Source: Serratia quinivorans (GTDB taxonomy: Bacteria; Pseudomonadota; Gammaproteobacteria; Enterobacterales; Enterobacteriaceae). From it: a stretch of 64,000 bases of DNA. Of this stretch, positions 19,793 to 29,186 are shown piece after piece. The position numbers and the translations under genes are program-made. Within the stretch, counting starts at the first letter, position 1, and every line of letters starts with the position of its first letter. The notes below the pieces were generated by a model. It was not told the DNA's origin, ran no database searches, and was given only the letters and a program-made list of their open reading frames with translations. The stretch spans positions 186,001 to 250,000 of the forward strand of contig UGYN01000002.1 in NCBI GenBank assembly GCA_900457075.1, in the 5' to 3' direction.

Positions 19793-21447
19793 TTAGTTAA
19801 CCTGGCACCAGTTATGCTGTTTCACAATACCGCCATCCGGCGAGGTATAACCAATACAGCCGAGAATACTGTCGAACAGTTTCTCGTGGAAAACCGGGGT
19901 TTTTGCCTTCTGCAGTGCTTTTAGCTGATTAAAGGCCGCCTGATGATCGGGCTGGCTAAGAAACTTGTCAGATGCCCAGACCATAATAGGAATGGTGCGC
20001 TGCGCCTGCGGCGCATGGTCACGCGGGGTACCGTGGAAATGCATATTTTCCGAGATCGACTCGCCGTGATCCGAGGCGTAAAACACGATGGCATTACGAT
20101 CGCGTAACTGATTGAAAACCTGCTCGAGGACATAATCGGTATACAGCAGACTGTTGTCGTAAGAGTTAATCATTGATTGCGTAGAGCAAGTGTCATCAAT
20201 ACCCTGACATTCCGGCTGGTAACGGGCGAAAGCGCGGGGATAGCGCTCGGTGTACATATAGTGCGAGCCTTTGGTATGCAGGATCACCAAATGCTTGCCC
20301 TGCGGGTGGCGGTCTAACGAATCTTTTAGCTCATCAATCAACGCAATATCATCCACGGGTTTGCCGGCATTGCGTTTTTCCGCCTGGATGCTTTCTCTCA
20401 GCGCATAATCATCCGCCTGGGTTTTGTTGTAAAACCAGGCTTCGCTCTGCATTGAAAACAGCTCCGAGGAAAACCCCTGCTTTTTCAGCACGGAAAATAC
20501 GTTCATTTCCTTCAGGGTCCGCTGTGGTTCTTCCGACGCACCGCCTTCTCTCACAAACATGCAACGTAGCGAGAGCTTGGTCGAGGTGTCGCAGGAATAG
20601 CCCTGCAGCACCGCAAGGTTTGGTTTCCTTATCCAGGTTAGGCGTATTGTCGCGCTGGTAGCCGTAAATACCCATATGATCGCGTCTGGCACTCTCACCA
20701 ATCACAAACACCACATACAGATCATTCACGTCTTTTGGCGGTTGATAAGTAAAGTGCGCCGCCGGATCAAACAGATTACGGCTGTCTTCTGCCTGGCTGT
20801 ATGAGCTGTAAGTCAACAATCCCAAGGCCGAGAGCCAGTTGGACGGTGAATAACTGCCGGCCACCACCCCGCCATAGCTGGCCATCATTTGATTATTTTC
20901 CCGATCGTGACGATCCTGTACCTGCCCCCATTAGCTTCAGGGGTAGCCAGCACAGCAGCCCGGCGGTCAGCATCACGCCACCTTTTTTGTACCATGCCAG
21001 ATGGTTAGCGCGCTTATAACTGGCTTCGTGCATCGGCGCCAGCCAAATCAGCAGTAACGGCAACAGACTCACCAGCACCACCCACACGCCAAAATGCCAA
21101 CCCACCGACTCCTTGGAAAGATCGACGTCAGTAGTCATCACCGCCGCCAGAATGCCGTAGCCAATATCAACGTGGAATAACACCATGTAGTAGCTGGCGG
21201 CAACCGAACTCAGCACCAATAACGATGCCAAAACACGGAACAACCTGCGCCCCAAAAAAGAGATCAGTAGCGTGATAAAACACACCAGGCAGAAGGCTGC
21301 GAGCACCTCAATGCCGATCGACAAGGAGTTGTCATAATGAAGTTGCTGATAACGGCGGTAAAATATGGGGATATTGAGCAACACACCGAGATAAAAAGCG
21401 ATAAAGAAAGAGACCTGCAACTGGGTCCAGCGTCGGAACTTCTGCAT
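19793..21447 (-). pseudogene. eptB: Kdo2-lipid A phosphoethanolamine transferase, frameshifted twice
   Basis: EptB adds phosphoethanolamine to the outer Kdo of LPS. Five N-terminal transmembrane helices (21447 to about 20930) are followed by the periplasmic sulfatase-like domain with YVVFVIGESARRDHMGIYG (nucleophile region), STKLSLRCMFVREGG, HTKGSHYMYTERYPRAFA and ASDHGESISENMHFHGTPRD, ending GYTSPDGG. Three frames are needed. One extra G in the run at 20925-20929 and one extra base in the triplet at 20619-20621 (minus-strand AAA) each restore the E. coli EptB reading when removed. As written the product is truncated. The start is uncertain; 21459 and 21468 are also possible. Confidence 0.88.
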
Positions 21448-21631
21448 TATTGATACCATTCTTGCCAAAGTGAATTCATAACCGTTTGCCAGATACAGGT
21501 TATTGTTGAGAGTTTTCTCTCTCCTGCTGCTGGATGGTTATCTGACAGGCAATTTAGGCGGGTGTTGCTACGAAGAAGAAATTTAACTTTGTTATAATGT
21601 AACAATTCATGTGCGAGACCTTTTTCACTCC

Positions 21632-21670
21632 CTTTCTGCGGCGGCAATAACTCAACACCGCCGCAGAAAG
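21632..21670 (-). terminator. Long hairpin after the PTS operon
   Basis: CTTTCTGCGGCGG (21632-21644) pairs perfectly over 13 bp with CCGCCGCAGAAAG (21658-21670). It begins 8 bp past the IIC stop on the minus strand. No U-run follows, so termination is likely but not certain. Confidence 0.55.
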
Positions 21671-21677
21671 TGCACAT

Positions 21678-23041
21678 TTATGGCGTCTGCGGTTGCTCAT
21701 CAGTCACGGCATTTTGTACTGGCATCGCCGCCTGATTTTCTTCGCGGTATTTTTGCTTATCCCAGGCGCGGAAGAACGGATAGTAAATCGCCATTGAAAT
21801 CAGCAAATTGACCACCTGGATCACCGTTCCTGAAATATGGCCGCCGGTTGCCAGATAGCCACTAATGAAAATCGGCGTGGTGAACGGCAAGGCAATGCCA
21901 ACCGGAGGCGTCACCAACCCGGTAGCCATCGCGCTGTAGGTCACAATCACCAGCACCACCGGAGTCAGAATAAACGGCAGGAAGAAGTACGGATTCATCA
22001 CCAACGGGATGCCGAACACCATGGGTTCGCTAATGTTAAACAGACAACCCGGCGCAGCGATTTTCCCCAACTGTTTCATCTGGGCGCTACGGCTGCGCAA
22101 CAGCATAAAGATCACCAGCCCCAGCAGGGCGCCCGTCCCACCGGGCGCAATCCACAAATCGTAAAATTGCTGGGTAATGATGTGCGGGATCGGCTGATTA
22201 CTCTGAACGCCACCAGGTTTTCTGACATATTCGCCAGCCACACCGGTTGAATAAACACCAGCACGATGGCATCGCCATGCAGCCCTAGCGTCCACAGCAA
22301 GCCGATCAGGATCACCGAGAAAATCATCCCCGGAAGTGTCCCACCCACGTGATGCATCGGGATACCGATAAGCGTAGCGATCATGGTGTTGATATCGCCA
22401 AACGGCGTAGCCTCAACAATCAAACGCAGCAGCAAAATCACTGCCAGCACGCAGAACCCCGGGATCAGGGCCAGGAAGGATTTGGCTACCGCCGGCGGCA
22501 CCCCTTCCGGCATGTTGATCACCAGATTGCGGTTATGCACGAAACGGTAGATTTCCGTCGATAACAGCGCCACTACAATCGCCACAAACAGCCCCTGACT
22601 GCCGATAAAATTCATCGGCAGCACGCCTTTAACAATTTGCTCTGCGGCCCCTTTCACCGGTGTAAACAGCGTATGCTGGGGAATGGTCATGATAAACGCC
22701 ACCAGCGAAACCGCACCGGTACTGAGCGGATCCATTCCACGGTATTTCTCCGCCAGCCGGTAGGCAATGCCAAAGCTGGAGATTATCGCCATGATGTCGT
22801 AGGTCGCCTTGACCGGGTACAACAATTTATCCCGCCACGCCGCACCAAACACCTCGCCCATCAGATTGGCGTAGCTGGGGATCGGTAAGTAAGCGAAGAT
22901 CAGGAAAAATGACCCGATTAACATAAACGGCATGTTGAGAATTATGCCGTCCCGCACCGACAGAATATGTTTTTGCCCGGCAATTTTTAACGCCGTCGGC
23001 AACACGTAACGTTCCAGAATGCTATTTAAACCCGCCATCAT
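21678..23041 (-). pseudogene. PTS lactose/cellobiose-family IIC permease, frameshifted
   Basis: A ChbC/CelB-type membrane permease for beta-glucosides or chitobiose. The N-terminal part (23041 to about 22210) shows PFMLIGSFFLIFAYLPIP and LGLHGDAIVLVFIQPVW; the C-terminal part resumes as QSNQPIPHIITQQFYDLWI, then GGTGALLG and helices to the end. One missing base at about 22205-22208 (GTTCAG where GTTCCAG would keep frame) separates them. It is the last gene of a IIB-IIA-glucosidase-IIC operon on the minus strand. Confidence 0.85.
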
Positions 23042-23093
23042 CCCCCCTGCCCGGCAAAGCCGGCCGTCGTGATTGTTATTATGGAATATCGAC

Positions 23094-24395
23094 TTAATTA
23101 AACTGCGGCAGATAGGCCTGGTTCAGGCTCAGTACCTCATCGAGCAAGGGCTGCGCAATGCCGACACCGCCAATCAGCGGGTTCACCACCAGCGCCAACA
23201 GCGCACTCTGACGATCGCCATGCACCGCCGCCTCTATGGTCAGGCGTTCAAAATCTTTAACCTGTTGAGTCAGCCCGTTCATGGCCAGTGGCAGCGGGCC
23301 GAAACTCAGCGGATGCGCCCCCTGTGCATCGATCACACAGTTGGTTTCAATCACCGCATCATCGGGCAAGCCCTGAATGGCACCGTTATTGCGAGTATTC
23401 ACCACCAGCACCTTGCCGCTGTTATTGTGAATGGCGCGGATCAATTCGACCGCCACCTCAGAATAGAAGGCACCACCGCGGAAACTCAGTTGCTCCGGTT
23501 TTTTATCCAGCGTCGGATCGGCATATAAGGCAAATAACTCCGCTTCTACCTTCATCACCTGCTCGGCACGGGTTCCCTGCGAGGTAGCCGCTTCCAGCTC
23601 TTCTTCCAGCATGCCGGCGGTCTGATAAAAATAGCGGTGATACGGACAAGGGATTGCCCCCAGCGCTTGCAGAAATGCCGGAGGCCACGGCAGGTCTTTG
23701 ATGTTGTTCATCGACAACGTTTCGCCATTGCTTAACATTTCCAGCACTTTGGCGGTCACATCCTTACCGCTTTGTGTCACCTGATGCACCCACACCATAT
23801 GGTTCAGCCCGGCAAACCGCAGGTCTACCTGATCGTGTGGCGCTTTCAGCATATCGGCGATCATGTGATGCATGGTGATCGGCACGTTGCACAACCCAAT
23901 AATCTTCGCCTTGCTGTAACGCGAAACCGCTTCGGTAACGATCCCTGCCGGGTTAGTAAAGTTGATAATCCAGGCATCCGGCGCCACCGCCTCCACCACA
24001 CGAGCCACCTCCAGCATCACCGGAATGGTGCGTAACGCCTTGGCAAAACCGCCGACACCGGTGGTTTCCTGACCCAGACGCTGGTATTTCAGCCCCAGAC
24101 GCTCATCGGCCGCGCGGGCGGCCAGTTGCCCCACTCGCAGCTGAGTCAGCACAAAGCTGGCACCGCGAATGGCCGGCTCCAGAGTGAAATGCACCGAAAC
24201 CACTACCTGCTCCAGCCCATTGCGCTTGAGCATTCTTTTGGTCAATTCGGCAATGATGCTCACTTTCTCACGGCCGGACTCCACATCGACCAGTGCCAGC
24301 TCGGTTAATGGAACGTCCTGATAATGCGCAATCAATCCTTCGACCAACTCCGGCGTGTAGCTGCTGCCCCCGCCGATTACGGTGATTTTAGTCAT
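23094..24395 (-). CDS. 6-phospho-beta-glucosidase, GH4 family
   Basis: A 433-residue glycoside hydrolase family 4 enzyme related to ChbF/CelF, which uses NAD+ and a divalent metal to cleave the phosphorylated disaccharide brought in by the PTS. It has the N-terminal Rossmann motif [16 protein letters not shown], the metal-site motif ...[12 protein letters not shown] and the GLNHMVWV block. Its start overlaps the IIA stop by 8 bp (ATGACTAA), so the two are coupled. Confidence 0.92.
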   Translation of the reverse strand: MTKITVIGGGSSYTPELVEGLIAHYQDVPLTELALVDVESGREKVSIIAELTKRMLKRNGLEQVVVSVHFTLEPAIRGASFVLTQLRVGQLAARAADERLGLKYQRLGQETTGVGGFAKALRTIPVMLEVARVVEAVAPDAWIINFTNPAGIVTEAVSRYSKAKIIGLCNVPITMHHMIADMLKAPHDQVDLRFAGLNHMVWVHQVTQSGKDVTAKVLEMLSNGETLSMNNIKDLPWPPAFLQALGAIPCPYHRYFYQTAGMLEEELEAATSQGTRAEQVMKVEAELFALYADPTLDKKPEQLSFRGGAFYSEVAVELIRAIHNNSGKVLVVNTRNNGAIQGLPDDAVIETNCVIDAQGAHPLSFGPLPLAMNGLTQQVKDFERLTIEAAVHGDRQSALLALVVNPLIGGVGIAQPLLDEVLSLNQAYLPQFN

Positions 24396-24711
24396 TGCCT
24401 GCCCCCTGGGGTAAACGACGATAAAGTTCGATCATGTCAGTAGCCAGATCCTGGATCAGCATCGCATTCATCAAATGATCCTGCGCGTGCACCAGAATTA
24501 AACTGACCGGTACCTTTCCACAGCCTTCATCCATACCAATCAGCTCCGTCTGCATACCATGTGCCCGGCCAATACCGGCCTTCGCCTCTTCCAGCCTGGC
24601 ACTGGCGGCTTCAAATTCACCGCGACGCGCCAACTGCAATGCAGAAAGCAGCGAGCTGCGCGCGCTACCGGCATGAACCAGCAATTCCATCACGCTCGTT
24701 TCCAAATCCAT
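24388..24711 (-). CDS. PTS lactose/cellobiose-family IIA component
   Basis: A 107-residue three-helix phosphocarrier of the Lac/Chb family. The active-site His lies in LILVHAQDHLMNAML. It passes phosphate from HPr to the IIB protein. The start chosen follows a GGGGGAGGTC ribosome site; an ATG one codon earlier (24714) is equally good. It lies between the IIB gene and the glucosidase. Confidence 0.9.
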   Translation of the reverse strand: MDLETSVMELLVHAGSARSSLLSALQLARRGEFEAASARLEEAKAGIGRAHGMQTELIGMDEGCGKVPVSLILVHAQDHLMNAMLIQDLATDMIELYRRLPQGAGND

Positions 24712-24751
24712 CATGACCTCCCCCGGTCTGGTTCCAGACACGGCGATCCCA

Positions 24752-24777
24752 CCGCGGGTTAATGAAATAACCCGTGG
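24752..24777 (-). repeat. Intercistronic hairpin between IIB and IIA
   Basis: CCGCGGGTTAT-type arms (24752-24762 with 24767-24777, one mismatch) form a stable stem in the 114-bp gap between the IIB and IIA genes. It may protect the upstream message or limit readthrough; no U-run is present. Confidence 0.5.
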
Positions 24778-24825
24778 TAATTCAATAAATAAAGGAATAT
24801 GGGGAACTGCGTCCCCAGAGTGTTA

Positions 24826-25131
24826 TCAGGCCAGCAGGCTAAGCGCCTTGTCCAGCACCTTATCGCCGCGCATGGTGCCGTAATCCATCATGTCGATAAC
24901 CGCCACGGCTTTTCCCAATGGTGCGGCCAGTTCGGCCAGCCGCGCATGTTCATATTTCACCTGCGGCCCCAGCAGGACAATGTCTGCCCGCCCCAGGATG
25001 CGTTCAAAATCTGCCACCGGAACGGCTTCGATCTCGATATCCAGCGCCCGTTTTTGCGCTTCGTTTTTCATTTTTTGTACCAACATGCTGGTCGACATTC
25101 CTGCGGCGCAGCATAAGACGATTGTTTGCAT
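24826..25131 (-). CDS. PTS lactose/cellobiose-family IIB component
   Basis: A 101-residue protein starting MQTIVLCCAAGMSTSMLVQK; the phosphorylated Cys is in the CAAGMSTS loop. The ADIVLLGPQV motif is also conserved in ChbB. It is the first gene of the operon and transfers phosphate from IIA to the sugar bound in IIC. Confidence 0.92.
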   Translation of the reverse strand: MQTIVLCCAAGMSTSMLVQKMKNEAQKRALDIEIEAVPVADFERILGRADIVLLGPQVKYEHARLAELAAPLGKAVAVIDMMDYGTMRGDKVLDKALSLLA

Positions 25132-25534
25132 TTTTCAGTGTCCCGGTTGTTAGCCACCACGGCTGTTCAAATATAAAACAGCTCTGTAACACACTTGTAA
25201 ATACCCTTAAACCATACGATTTGATTATGCTTTTTACTTAATCATTCAAAAACAATCAGTTAACATAAAATTATCATGAAAATTTTTTTCAACACTGTGA
25301 TCGGCGATCTAATTCCTGGTCTGCCAATAACAGGAATATTTTAAAATCCTTTAAAAACAAAAAGATAAAAACACAACGAATAAACACCGTGGTGAGTATC
25401 GTGTTTTACAACCGAGCGAATTGAAAATTATTTTCATTGGTTTATTATGCCGGTCAGGGCTTTATAGCGTGCGAAAAACAGGCTAGTTTGAAGCACCGGG
25501 CATCGGTTGGCATAACAGAAGGGACACTGCAGTT
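25132..25534. promoter_or_regulatory. Divergent promoter region of the PTS operon and its regulator
   Basis: A 403-bp AT-rich region between the minus-strand PTS genes and the plus-strand RpiR-type gene. It must carry both promoters and probably operators for the regulator, but I could not define a clear palindrome or promoter box. Confidence 0.45.
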
Positions 25535-26677
25535 ATGGATCTCGTTTACCACATTCAATTCCGTCAGGATCCGTTCAACCGGCAGGAGGCAAAAATTGCC
25601 CGAACCATCCTGGACAATCCCGGATTCACTTCAACCGCGACTATTGAACAGTTGGCTGAACGGGCCGGCGTCAGTACCGAGATCGTCGCCCATTTTGCCC
25701 AGTCTCTTGGTTGTCAGGATCTTAACGACTTTATCTCGTTGATGCGCACTCAGCCTGTGCCGGTAAACCCGCCGGCAGCCGTGGCGCAACCGGTACTGGG
25801 CGGCATGGATATCGCCTTCGCCTCCGCCGCCGGTATCGGCAAACTGCCCGGTGTCAGCCCCACGACTTTGAGTCGCTTCGCCAAATCCATCGGTTGTGAA
25901 GATATTGGCGACATCGTCTATCAAATCCGCGCGCGGCAAAACCAACTCAGTCAGCAGGAAGCCAAGGTTGCACAGACCATTTTGGACGATATCGCCTTTG
26001 CCTCTTCCGCTACCATAGAGCTGCTGGCCAGTCAGGCAGGGGTCAGCCCGGCGACCATCACCCGTTTCGCCAAAACCATAGGTTGTGATGATATTCGCGA
26101 TCTGCGCATGAAGCTGGCACAGGCCAGCGTCAGTGGATCACGCTATTTGACTGCCCAAACGACGCCCAATGGGCCACCTCGTTTGTGGCTGCAACGCGTC
26201 AACGACGTGGAAACCACACTGCATCAACAGCTGCAACAGGTAGAACATTCGACATTAATCGACGCCAGCCAACAGGTAAGCCAGTGCAAAAGCGTGCATA
26301 TTTTTGGCGTAAACAGCATGGGGTTGTACGTCAACGAGCTGCAACAACGCCTGGTGGGTTTGGGCTACCCCGCTTTTGCCTGCCAGGATGCGGCACTGAT
26401 GCGCATGACGGCCTCCACCCTGAGTACGCAACAGTGTGTGATACTGCTCTCGCTGAGTGGGGAAAATACCGACTTGCTCAATGCCGCCAGGCTGGCCGGC
26501 GCCACTGGCGCTTATCGCATCGCGTTGGCCCCAGCAGGCAGCAATCTGGCATCACTGGCCGATAAGGTCTTGCCCCTGAGTGGTGGGAGTACCGCACGCT
26601 ACGGGCTGATGCTGACGCTGGACCTATTGCTGGCGCAGTTGCTGCCAGAAAGCCTCGGTGCGCAAGCGGAAGATTAA
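25535..26677 (+). CDS. MurR/RpiR family regulator with repeated HTH domains
   Basis: A 380-residue regulator, about 100 residues longer than normal RpiR/HexR proteins. The HTH unit recurs: residues 18-60 (QEAKIARTILDN to AHFAQSLGC), a part copy at 91-121 (GVSPTTLSRFAKSIGC) and 141-184 (QEAKVAQTILDD to GVSPATITRFAKTIGC). A SIS sugar-phosphate domain follows (about 225-370, with HIFGVNSMGLYV and ILLSLSGENTDLLNAA). Divergent from the PTS operon, it most likely controls it in response to a phosphosugar. Confidence 0.88.
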   Translation: MDLVYHIQFRQDPFNRQEAKIARTILDNPGFTSTATIEQLAERAGVSTEIVAHFAQSLGCQDLNDFISLMRTQPVPVNPPAAVAQPVLGGMDIAFASAAGIGKLPGVSPTTLSRFAKSIGCEDIGDIVYQIRARQNQLSQQEAKVAQTILDDIAFASSATIELLASQAGVSPATITRFAKTIGCDDIRDLRMKLAQASVSGSRYLTAQTTPNGPPRLWLQRVNDVETTLHQQLQQVEHSTLIDASQQVSQCKSVHIFGVNSMGLYVNELQQRLVGLGYPAFACQDAALMRMTASTLSTQQCVILLSLSGENTDLLNAARLAGATGAYRIALAPAGSNLASLADKVLPLSGGSTARYGLMLTLDLLLAQLLPESLGAQAED

Positions 26678-26790
26678 ATCAACAAAACAACCCTTAACTA
26701 GGGCGAACACCTGAGGTTTTTCCTAATTAGCCATCCAGATTGCCACTCCCTATTGATAGGAATATTCTTACTACGTTATCGTTAACATCC

Positions 26791-26812
26791 CACTTAGGTA
26801 GTGACCTAAGTG
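26791..26812. promoter_or_regulatory. Perfect inverted repeat upstream of the ymgB-like gene
   Basis: CACTTAGGT and ACCTAAGTG form a perfect 9-bp dyad with a 4-bp spacer, 82 bp before the ATG at 26894. It could be an operator. A second hairpin, TGCCAGC-TTCG-GCTGGCA (26848-26865), follows in the probable leader. Confidence 0.5.
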
Positions 26813-26893
26813 AAATTTGCACGACTTTAATTTTTATATGGCTTCTCTGCCAGCTTCGGCTGGCACTTTAAATTTCATCAGCGGTAAAATTCC

Positions 26894-27124
26894 ATGATCG
26901 ATTACTCCCTTTACGGTCTCAACGATAAAGATATCGAGACGTACCGTGAACAAATTTACAGCCTGCTCGGCAAGGGCGTTATTCAGGTGCTCTCCGCCAA
27001 CAAGCCCATCAGCAAACAAAGCATTCTCGCTTATCTGATCAAAGAGATCGAAACACAACCCGATGACCATTGCCAAAAGTTGCACAGGGCCGCAATCGAA
27101 GTCATTGGTGTCACTGGCCGCTAA
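26894..27124 (+). CDS. YmgB/AriR-like biofilm regulator
   Basis: A 76-residue protein starting MIDYSLYGLNDKDIETYREQ. The C-terminal half (SKQSILAYLIKEIETQPDDH, then HRAAIEVIGV) follows the hydrophobic pattern of YmgB/AriR, a dimeric helical protein linked to biofilm and acid resistance in E. coli. Similarity is by pattern only. A 31-residue frame follows 8 bp later. Confidence 0.6.
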   Translation: MIDYSLYGLNDKDIETYREQIYSLLGKGVIQVLSANKPISKQSILAYLIKEIETQPDDHCQKLHRAAIEVIGVTGR

Positions 27125-27132
27125 GGAACTGC

Positions 27133-27228
27133 ATGCGAAAATCGGATCTATGCGCCATCATCTCTATCATCGCCGTGGTGGCCCTGATGTGGGTGGCGAA
27201 CTGTAGCGCTGAACCAGGTATTCACTAG
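27133..27228 (+). CDS. Small membrane or secreted peptide, 31 residues
   Basis: ATG at 27133, preceded by AAGGAACTGC, opens a frame starting MRKSDLCAIISIIAVVALMW and ending SAEPGIH. It has a basic start and one hydrophobic helix, so it is a membrane or exported peptide. It sits 8 bp downstream of the ymgB-like gene, probably in one transcript. Family unknown. Confidence 0.5.
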   Translation: MRKSDLCAIISIIAVVALMWVANCSAEPGIH

Positions 27229-27386
27229 TGTGGTAAGGACTTTGAGGAGGAATAGATAAGTACAGCCCCGGCTCAACAGCCGGGTATCCGAATGATTTCC
27301 CAACCGCAAATAGTAGATCCCGTCCAGCCTCACCCACAAAGCAGCGGCCAAACCGCATTAGTATTTGGCTAAATGCCTCAAACAAA

Positions 27387-27408
27387 AACGCCCGCAAATG
27401 CGGGCGTT
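27387..27408 (-). terminator. Rho-independent terminator of the toxin-antitoxin operon
   Basis: On the minus strand AACGCCCGCA and TGCGGGCGTT form a 10-bp stem with a 2-nt loop, followed by TTTTTG. It lies 19 bp past the antitoxin stop. Confidence 0.85.
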
Positions 27409-27426
27409 AATGTGTGATAAATAAAG

Positions 27427-27720
27427 TCACTTAATAGAAAGCGCAGGCAGGACATGCTGGGGATCTCGCTCAATCGCACGCAGCAACGCTTTGGCCGGGC
27501 CGGTAGGTTCCCGTCTGCCCTGCTCCCAATTTTTAAGCGTACCCACGCTGACAGAAATCAGCGCGGCAAAAACAGGCTGGGATAAACCGGTAGCCTGGCG
27601 GATATTTTTTACTTGGACGGCGCTGACATTAAATTCACGGGACGGCACGCGCTCCCCATCAATGATTTCATTCATTTGCGTCATGCTTTCTTTCAAGCGA
27701 TCGAACAGTTTAACGTCCAT
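27427..27720 (-). CDS. HigA/NadS-type antitoxin
   Basis: A 97-residue protein with a C-terminal Xre-type helix-turn-helix (IRQATGLSQPVFAALISVS, then VGTLKNWEQGRREPTGPA), the hallmark of HigA/NadS antitoxins encoded after their toxin. It should bind the toxin and repress the operon. The start at 27720 is 2 bp after the toxin stop. Confidence 0.85.
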   Translation of the reverse strand: MDVKLFDRLKESMTQMNEIIDGERVPSREFNVSAVQVKNIRQATGLSQPVFAALISVSVGTLKNWEQGRREPTGPAKALLRAIERDPQHVLPALSIK

Positions 27721-27722
27721 AG

Positions 27723-28034
27723 TTACCACCTCTCATTCAATGCGCGAAGGGCGCGTTTTTCATCCGCAGACAAATCATCTTTAATGCCCTTTTTGTAGAT
27801 CACCAACAGGCGGATCTGAGATTCGGACAACTTATAATAATAAATGACCCGCACACCGCCACGCTTCCCTTTGCCGCCGCTAGCCCAACGAACCTTGCGT
27901 AATCCGCCGGTTTCTTTGATCACATCACCTGCGGTTGGGTTCTCGGCAAGATGAAGCTGAAACTCTCGATACTCTTCATCACTGAGTAGCGTCAGAACAT
28001 CCTCTGTAAAAATCGGGGTTTCTATAAATATCAT
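27723..28034 (-). CDS. RelE/HigB-type toxin
   Basis: A 103-residue RelE-superfamily protein: MIFIETPIFTEDVLTLLSDE, then TGGLRKVRWASGGKGKRGG and VRVIYYYKLSESQIRLLVIY, the basic beta-sheet core of these ribosome-dependent mRNA nucleases. The start at 28034 was chosen over one 11 codons upstream because it matches the family N-terminus. The pair lies at the host edge of the prophage junction. Confidence 0.85.
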   Translation of the reverse strand: MIFIETPIFTEDVLTLLSDEEYREFQLHLAENPTAGDVIKETGGLRKVRWASGGKGKRGGVRVIYYYKLSESQIRLLVIYKKGIKDDLSADEKRALRALNERW

Positions 28035-28176
28035 CTTATATGCGTCAGTGGCGTATACCGTAAACACATATTATCACCAGTGCGGTGTAAGTCAATGGCG
28101 CATAGTTGGGTGTTGAACCGGGGAAGGACGAAAACCTTTGCTGCCATTTTGCTGCCACTTGGCGTTTTTCAGGCAC

Positions 28177-28198
28177 AAAAAAACCGCCTTCCGGCGGT
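28177..28198 (-). terminator. Rho-independent terminator near the att junction
   Basis: On the minus strand ACCGCC-GGAA-GGCGGT is followed by seven U. It lies between the tRNA-Leu fragment and the toxin gene and would stop transcription coming out of the prophage or the tRNA. Confidence 0.75.
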
Positions 28199-28245
28199 CA
28201 CGACATTACTGCTTATTGCTTTGATTATTCTTGAATTTATTTTCC

Positions 28246-28304
28246 TGGTACCCGGGGCGGGACTTGAACCCGCACAGCCATAAGCCGAGGGATTTTAAAT
28301 CCCT
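28246..28304 (-). other. Prophage attachment junction: 3' fragment of tRNA-Leu
   Basis: The minus strand carries the anticodon arm AGGGATTTAAAATCCCT, variable arm, T arm GCGGGTTCAAGTCCCGC and acceptor end CCCGGGTACCA of a tRNA-Leu(UAA), but the D arm and 5' acceptor strand are missing: beyond 28304 the sequence is unrelated. A truncated tRNA 3' end facing host DNA is the usual remnant at the far end of an element integrated into that tRNA. It implies prophage to the right and an intact tRNA-Leu at the other end, outside the window. Confidence 0.85.
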
Positions 28305-28425
28305 CTTGCAGGTATTAAATATCAGACGGTTACTATACTTTTTCCTAATAAGTCCCAAATTATTGGGCCAGGCACTGCGCGGGATTGCTAATCTATATTA
28401 GGAAAGGAACTGACGAATTAACAAC

Positions 28426-28608
28426 GTGAAGAAAATTTCTGATACTCGCGTTGCACCAGCAAAATCTGGTGCCGGGATTTGTACCCCGAAGGAATTGGCT
28501 GCAATAGACGCGCCAGCGTCTTTTTTATTGCCAGCGCATAGCCACATCCAAATTATGGTGGGGCGTGCAGGGGAGTCGAAAGGCTCGCCGGTTGCCTTTT
28601 CCCGGTAG
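28426..28608 (+). CDS. Ash-like phage/satellite protein
   Basis: A 60-residue GTG-start frame beginning MKKISDTRVAPAKSGAGICT and containing MVGRAGESKGSPVAF near the end, the recurring MVGRAG...G.PV motif of the Ash/Icd-like family in P4-type satellites and lambdoid prophages. In P4 this region is the immunity leader. Only one motif supports the call and no strong ribosome site is present. Confidence 0.45.
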   Translation: MKKISDTRVAPAKSGAGICTPKELAAIDAPASFLLPAHSHIQIMVGRAGESKGSPVAFSR

Positions 28609-28649
28609 TGCAAACCCTGTACGTCTCACCATCTTAAGATTTGCACCTG

Positions 28650-28877
28650 ATGGTGGTGATAATCCAAAATGAGCAGAACCATAAGCGCAATTTCGCTCGC
28701 TTCGAACACGGCAAGCGAGCAGGTGATGGCATCGGAAAACTTACACTTAATGAACTGCAGGAAATGGTCACACAGACGCGAAAAACACGAGAACACTGGC
28801 TGAGGCAATATCAGGATTTGATGAGAGGTCAGAGTCGCAGCAAATGCTTTACCAAAAATACAAAATTAAACAAATAA
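28650..28877 (+). CDS. Small hypothetical phage protein
   Basis: A 75-residue frame with the core FARFEHGKRAGDGIGKLTLN, then ELQEMVTQTRKTREHWLRQY. The hydrophilic helical composition looks coding. Its final codons (KLNK, stop) coincide with the repeated CAAAATTAAACA box, so the C-terminus lies inside a repeat. Start uncertain; a TTG at 28641 is also in frame. Confidence 0.4.
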   Translation: MVVIIQNEQNHKRNFARFEHGKRAGDGIGKLTLNELQEMVTQTRKTREHWLRQYQDLMRGQSRSKCFTKNTKLNK

Positions 28878-29106
28878 ATACGTGAAATAATCTCCGAAAG
28901 GTTTTATATATTTAGTAAGCAAGTTTGTGGCTTGCTAAGCCTATGTAGAGTACCAACCCAAGTGCGATATACTTACGCCTCATGAAGTCATAGTTTGTTC
29001 CTACCCCTTCCGGCTTACGTCTCCGTAAGCCGGCTTTTTTTAAAGACAAAAATTTAGACTTATCTCCGAGTAGAATTACCTAACTGCGCAGATCCAAAAT
29101 TAAACA
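28861..29106 (+). repeat. Box-bounded module, copy A
   Basis: Bounded by two copies of CAAAATTAAACA (28861 and 29095, 234 bp apart). Inside, GTGAAATAATC and AAAGGTTT near the left box and CAACCCAAG in the middle are shared with the module at 37560-37785. A stem AGCAAG/CTTGCT (28917-28937) and a terminator (29010-29041) are present. No gene fits inside. Confidence 0.6.
29010..29041 (+). terminator. Rho-independent terminator inside module A
   Basis: CCGGCTTACG pairs perfectly with CGTAAGCCGG across a 4-nt loop, followed by a C and seven T. Confidence 0.9.
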
Positions 29107-29186
29107 CAAAAAAAGCTGAAATCCCCCCCCCAAAAAAACTATTGTGTTGTTACACAAACTCTTCTTACTTAGGAACTTTTTCGAAT

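Noticed and set aside
28080..28200. Possible C-terminal remnant of an integrase beside the tRNA fragment
   Set aside because: A few codons (KWQQNGSK) look suggestive, but they lie on the host side of the junction, no catalytic Tyr context is visible, and the stretch is too short to call.
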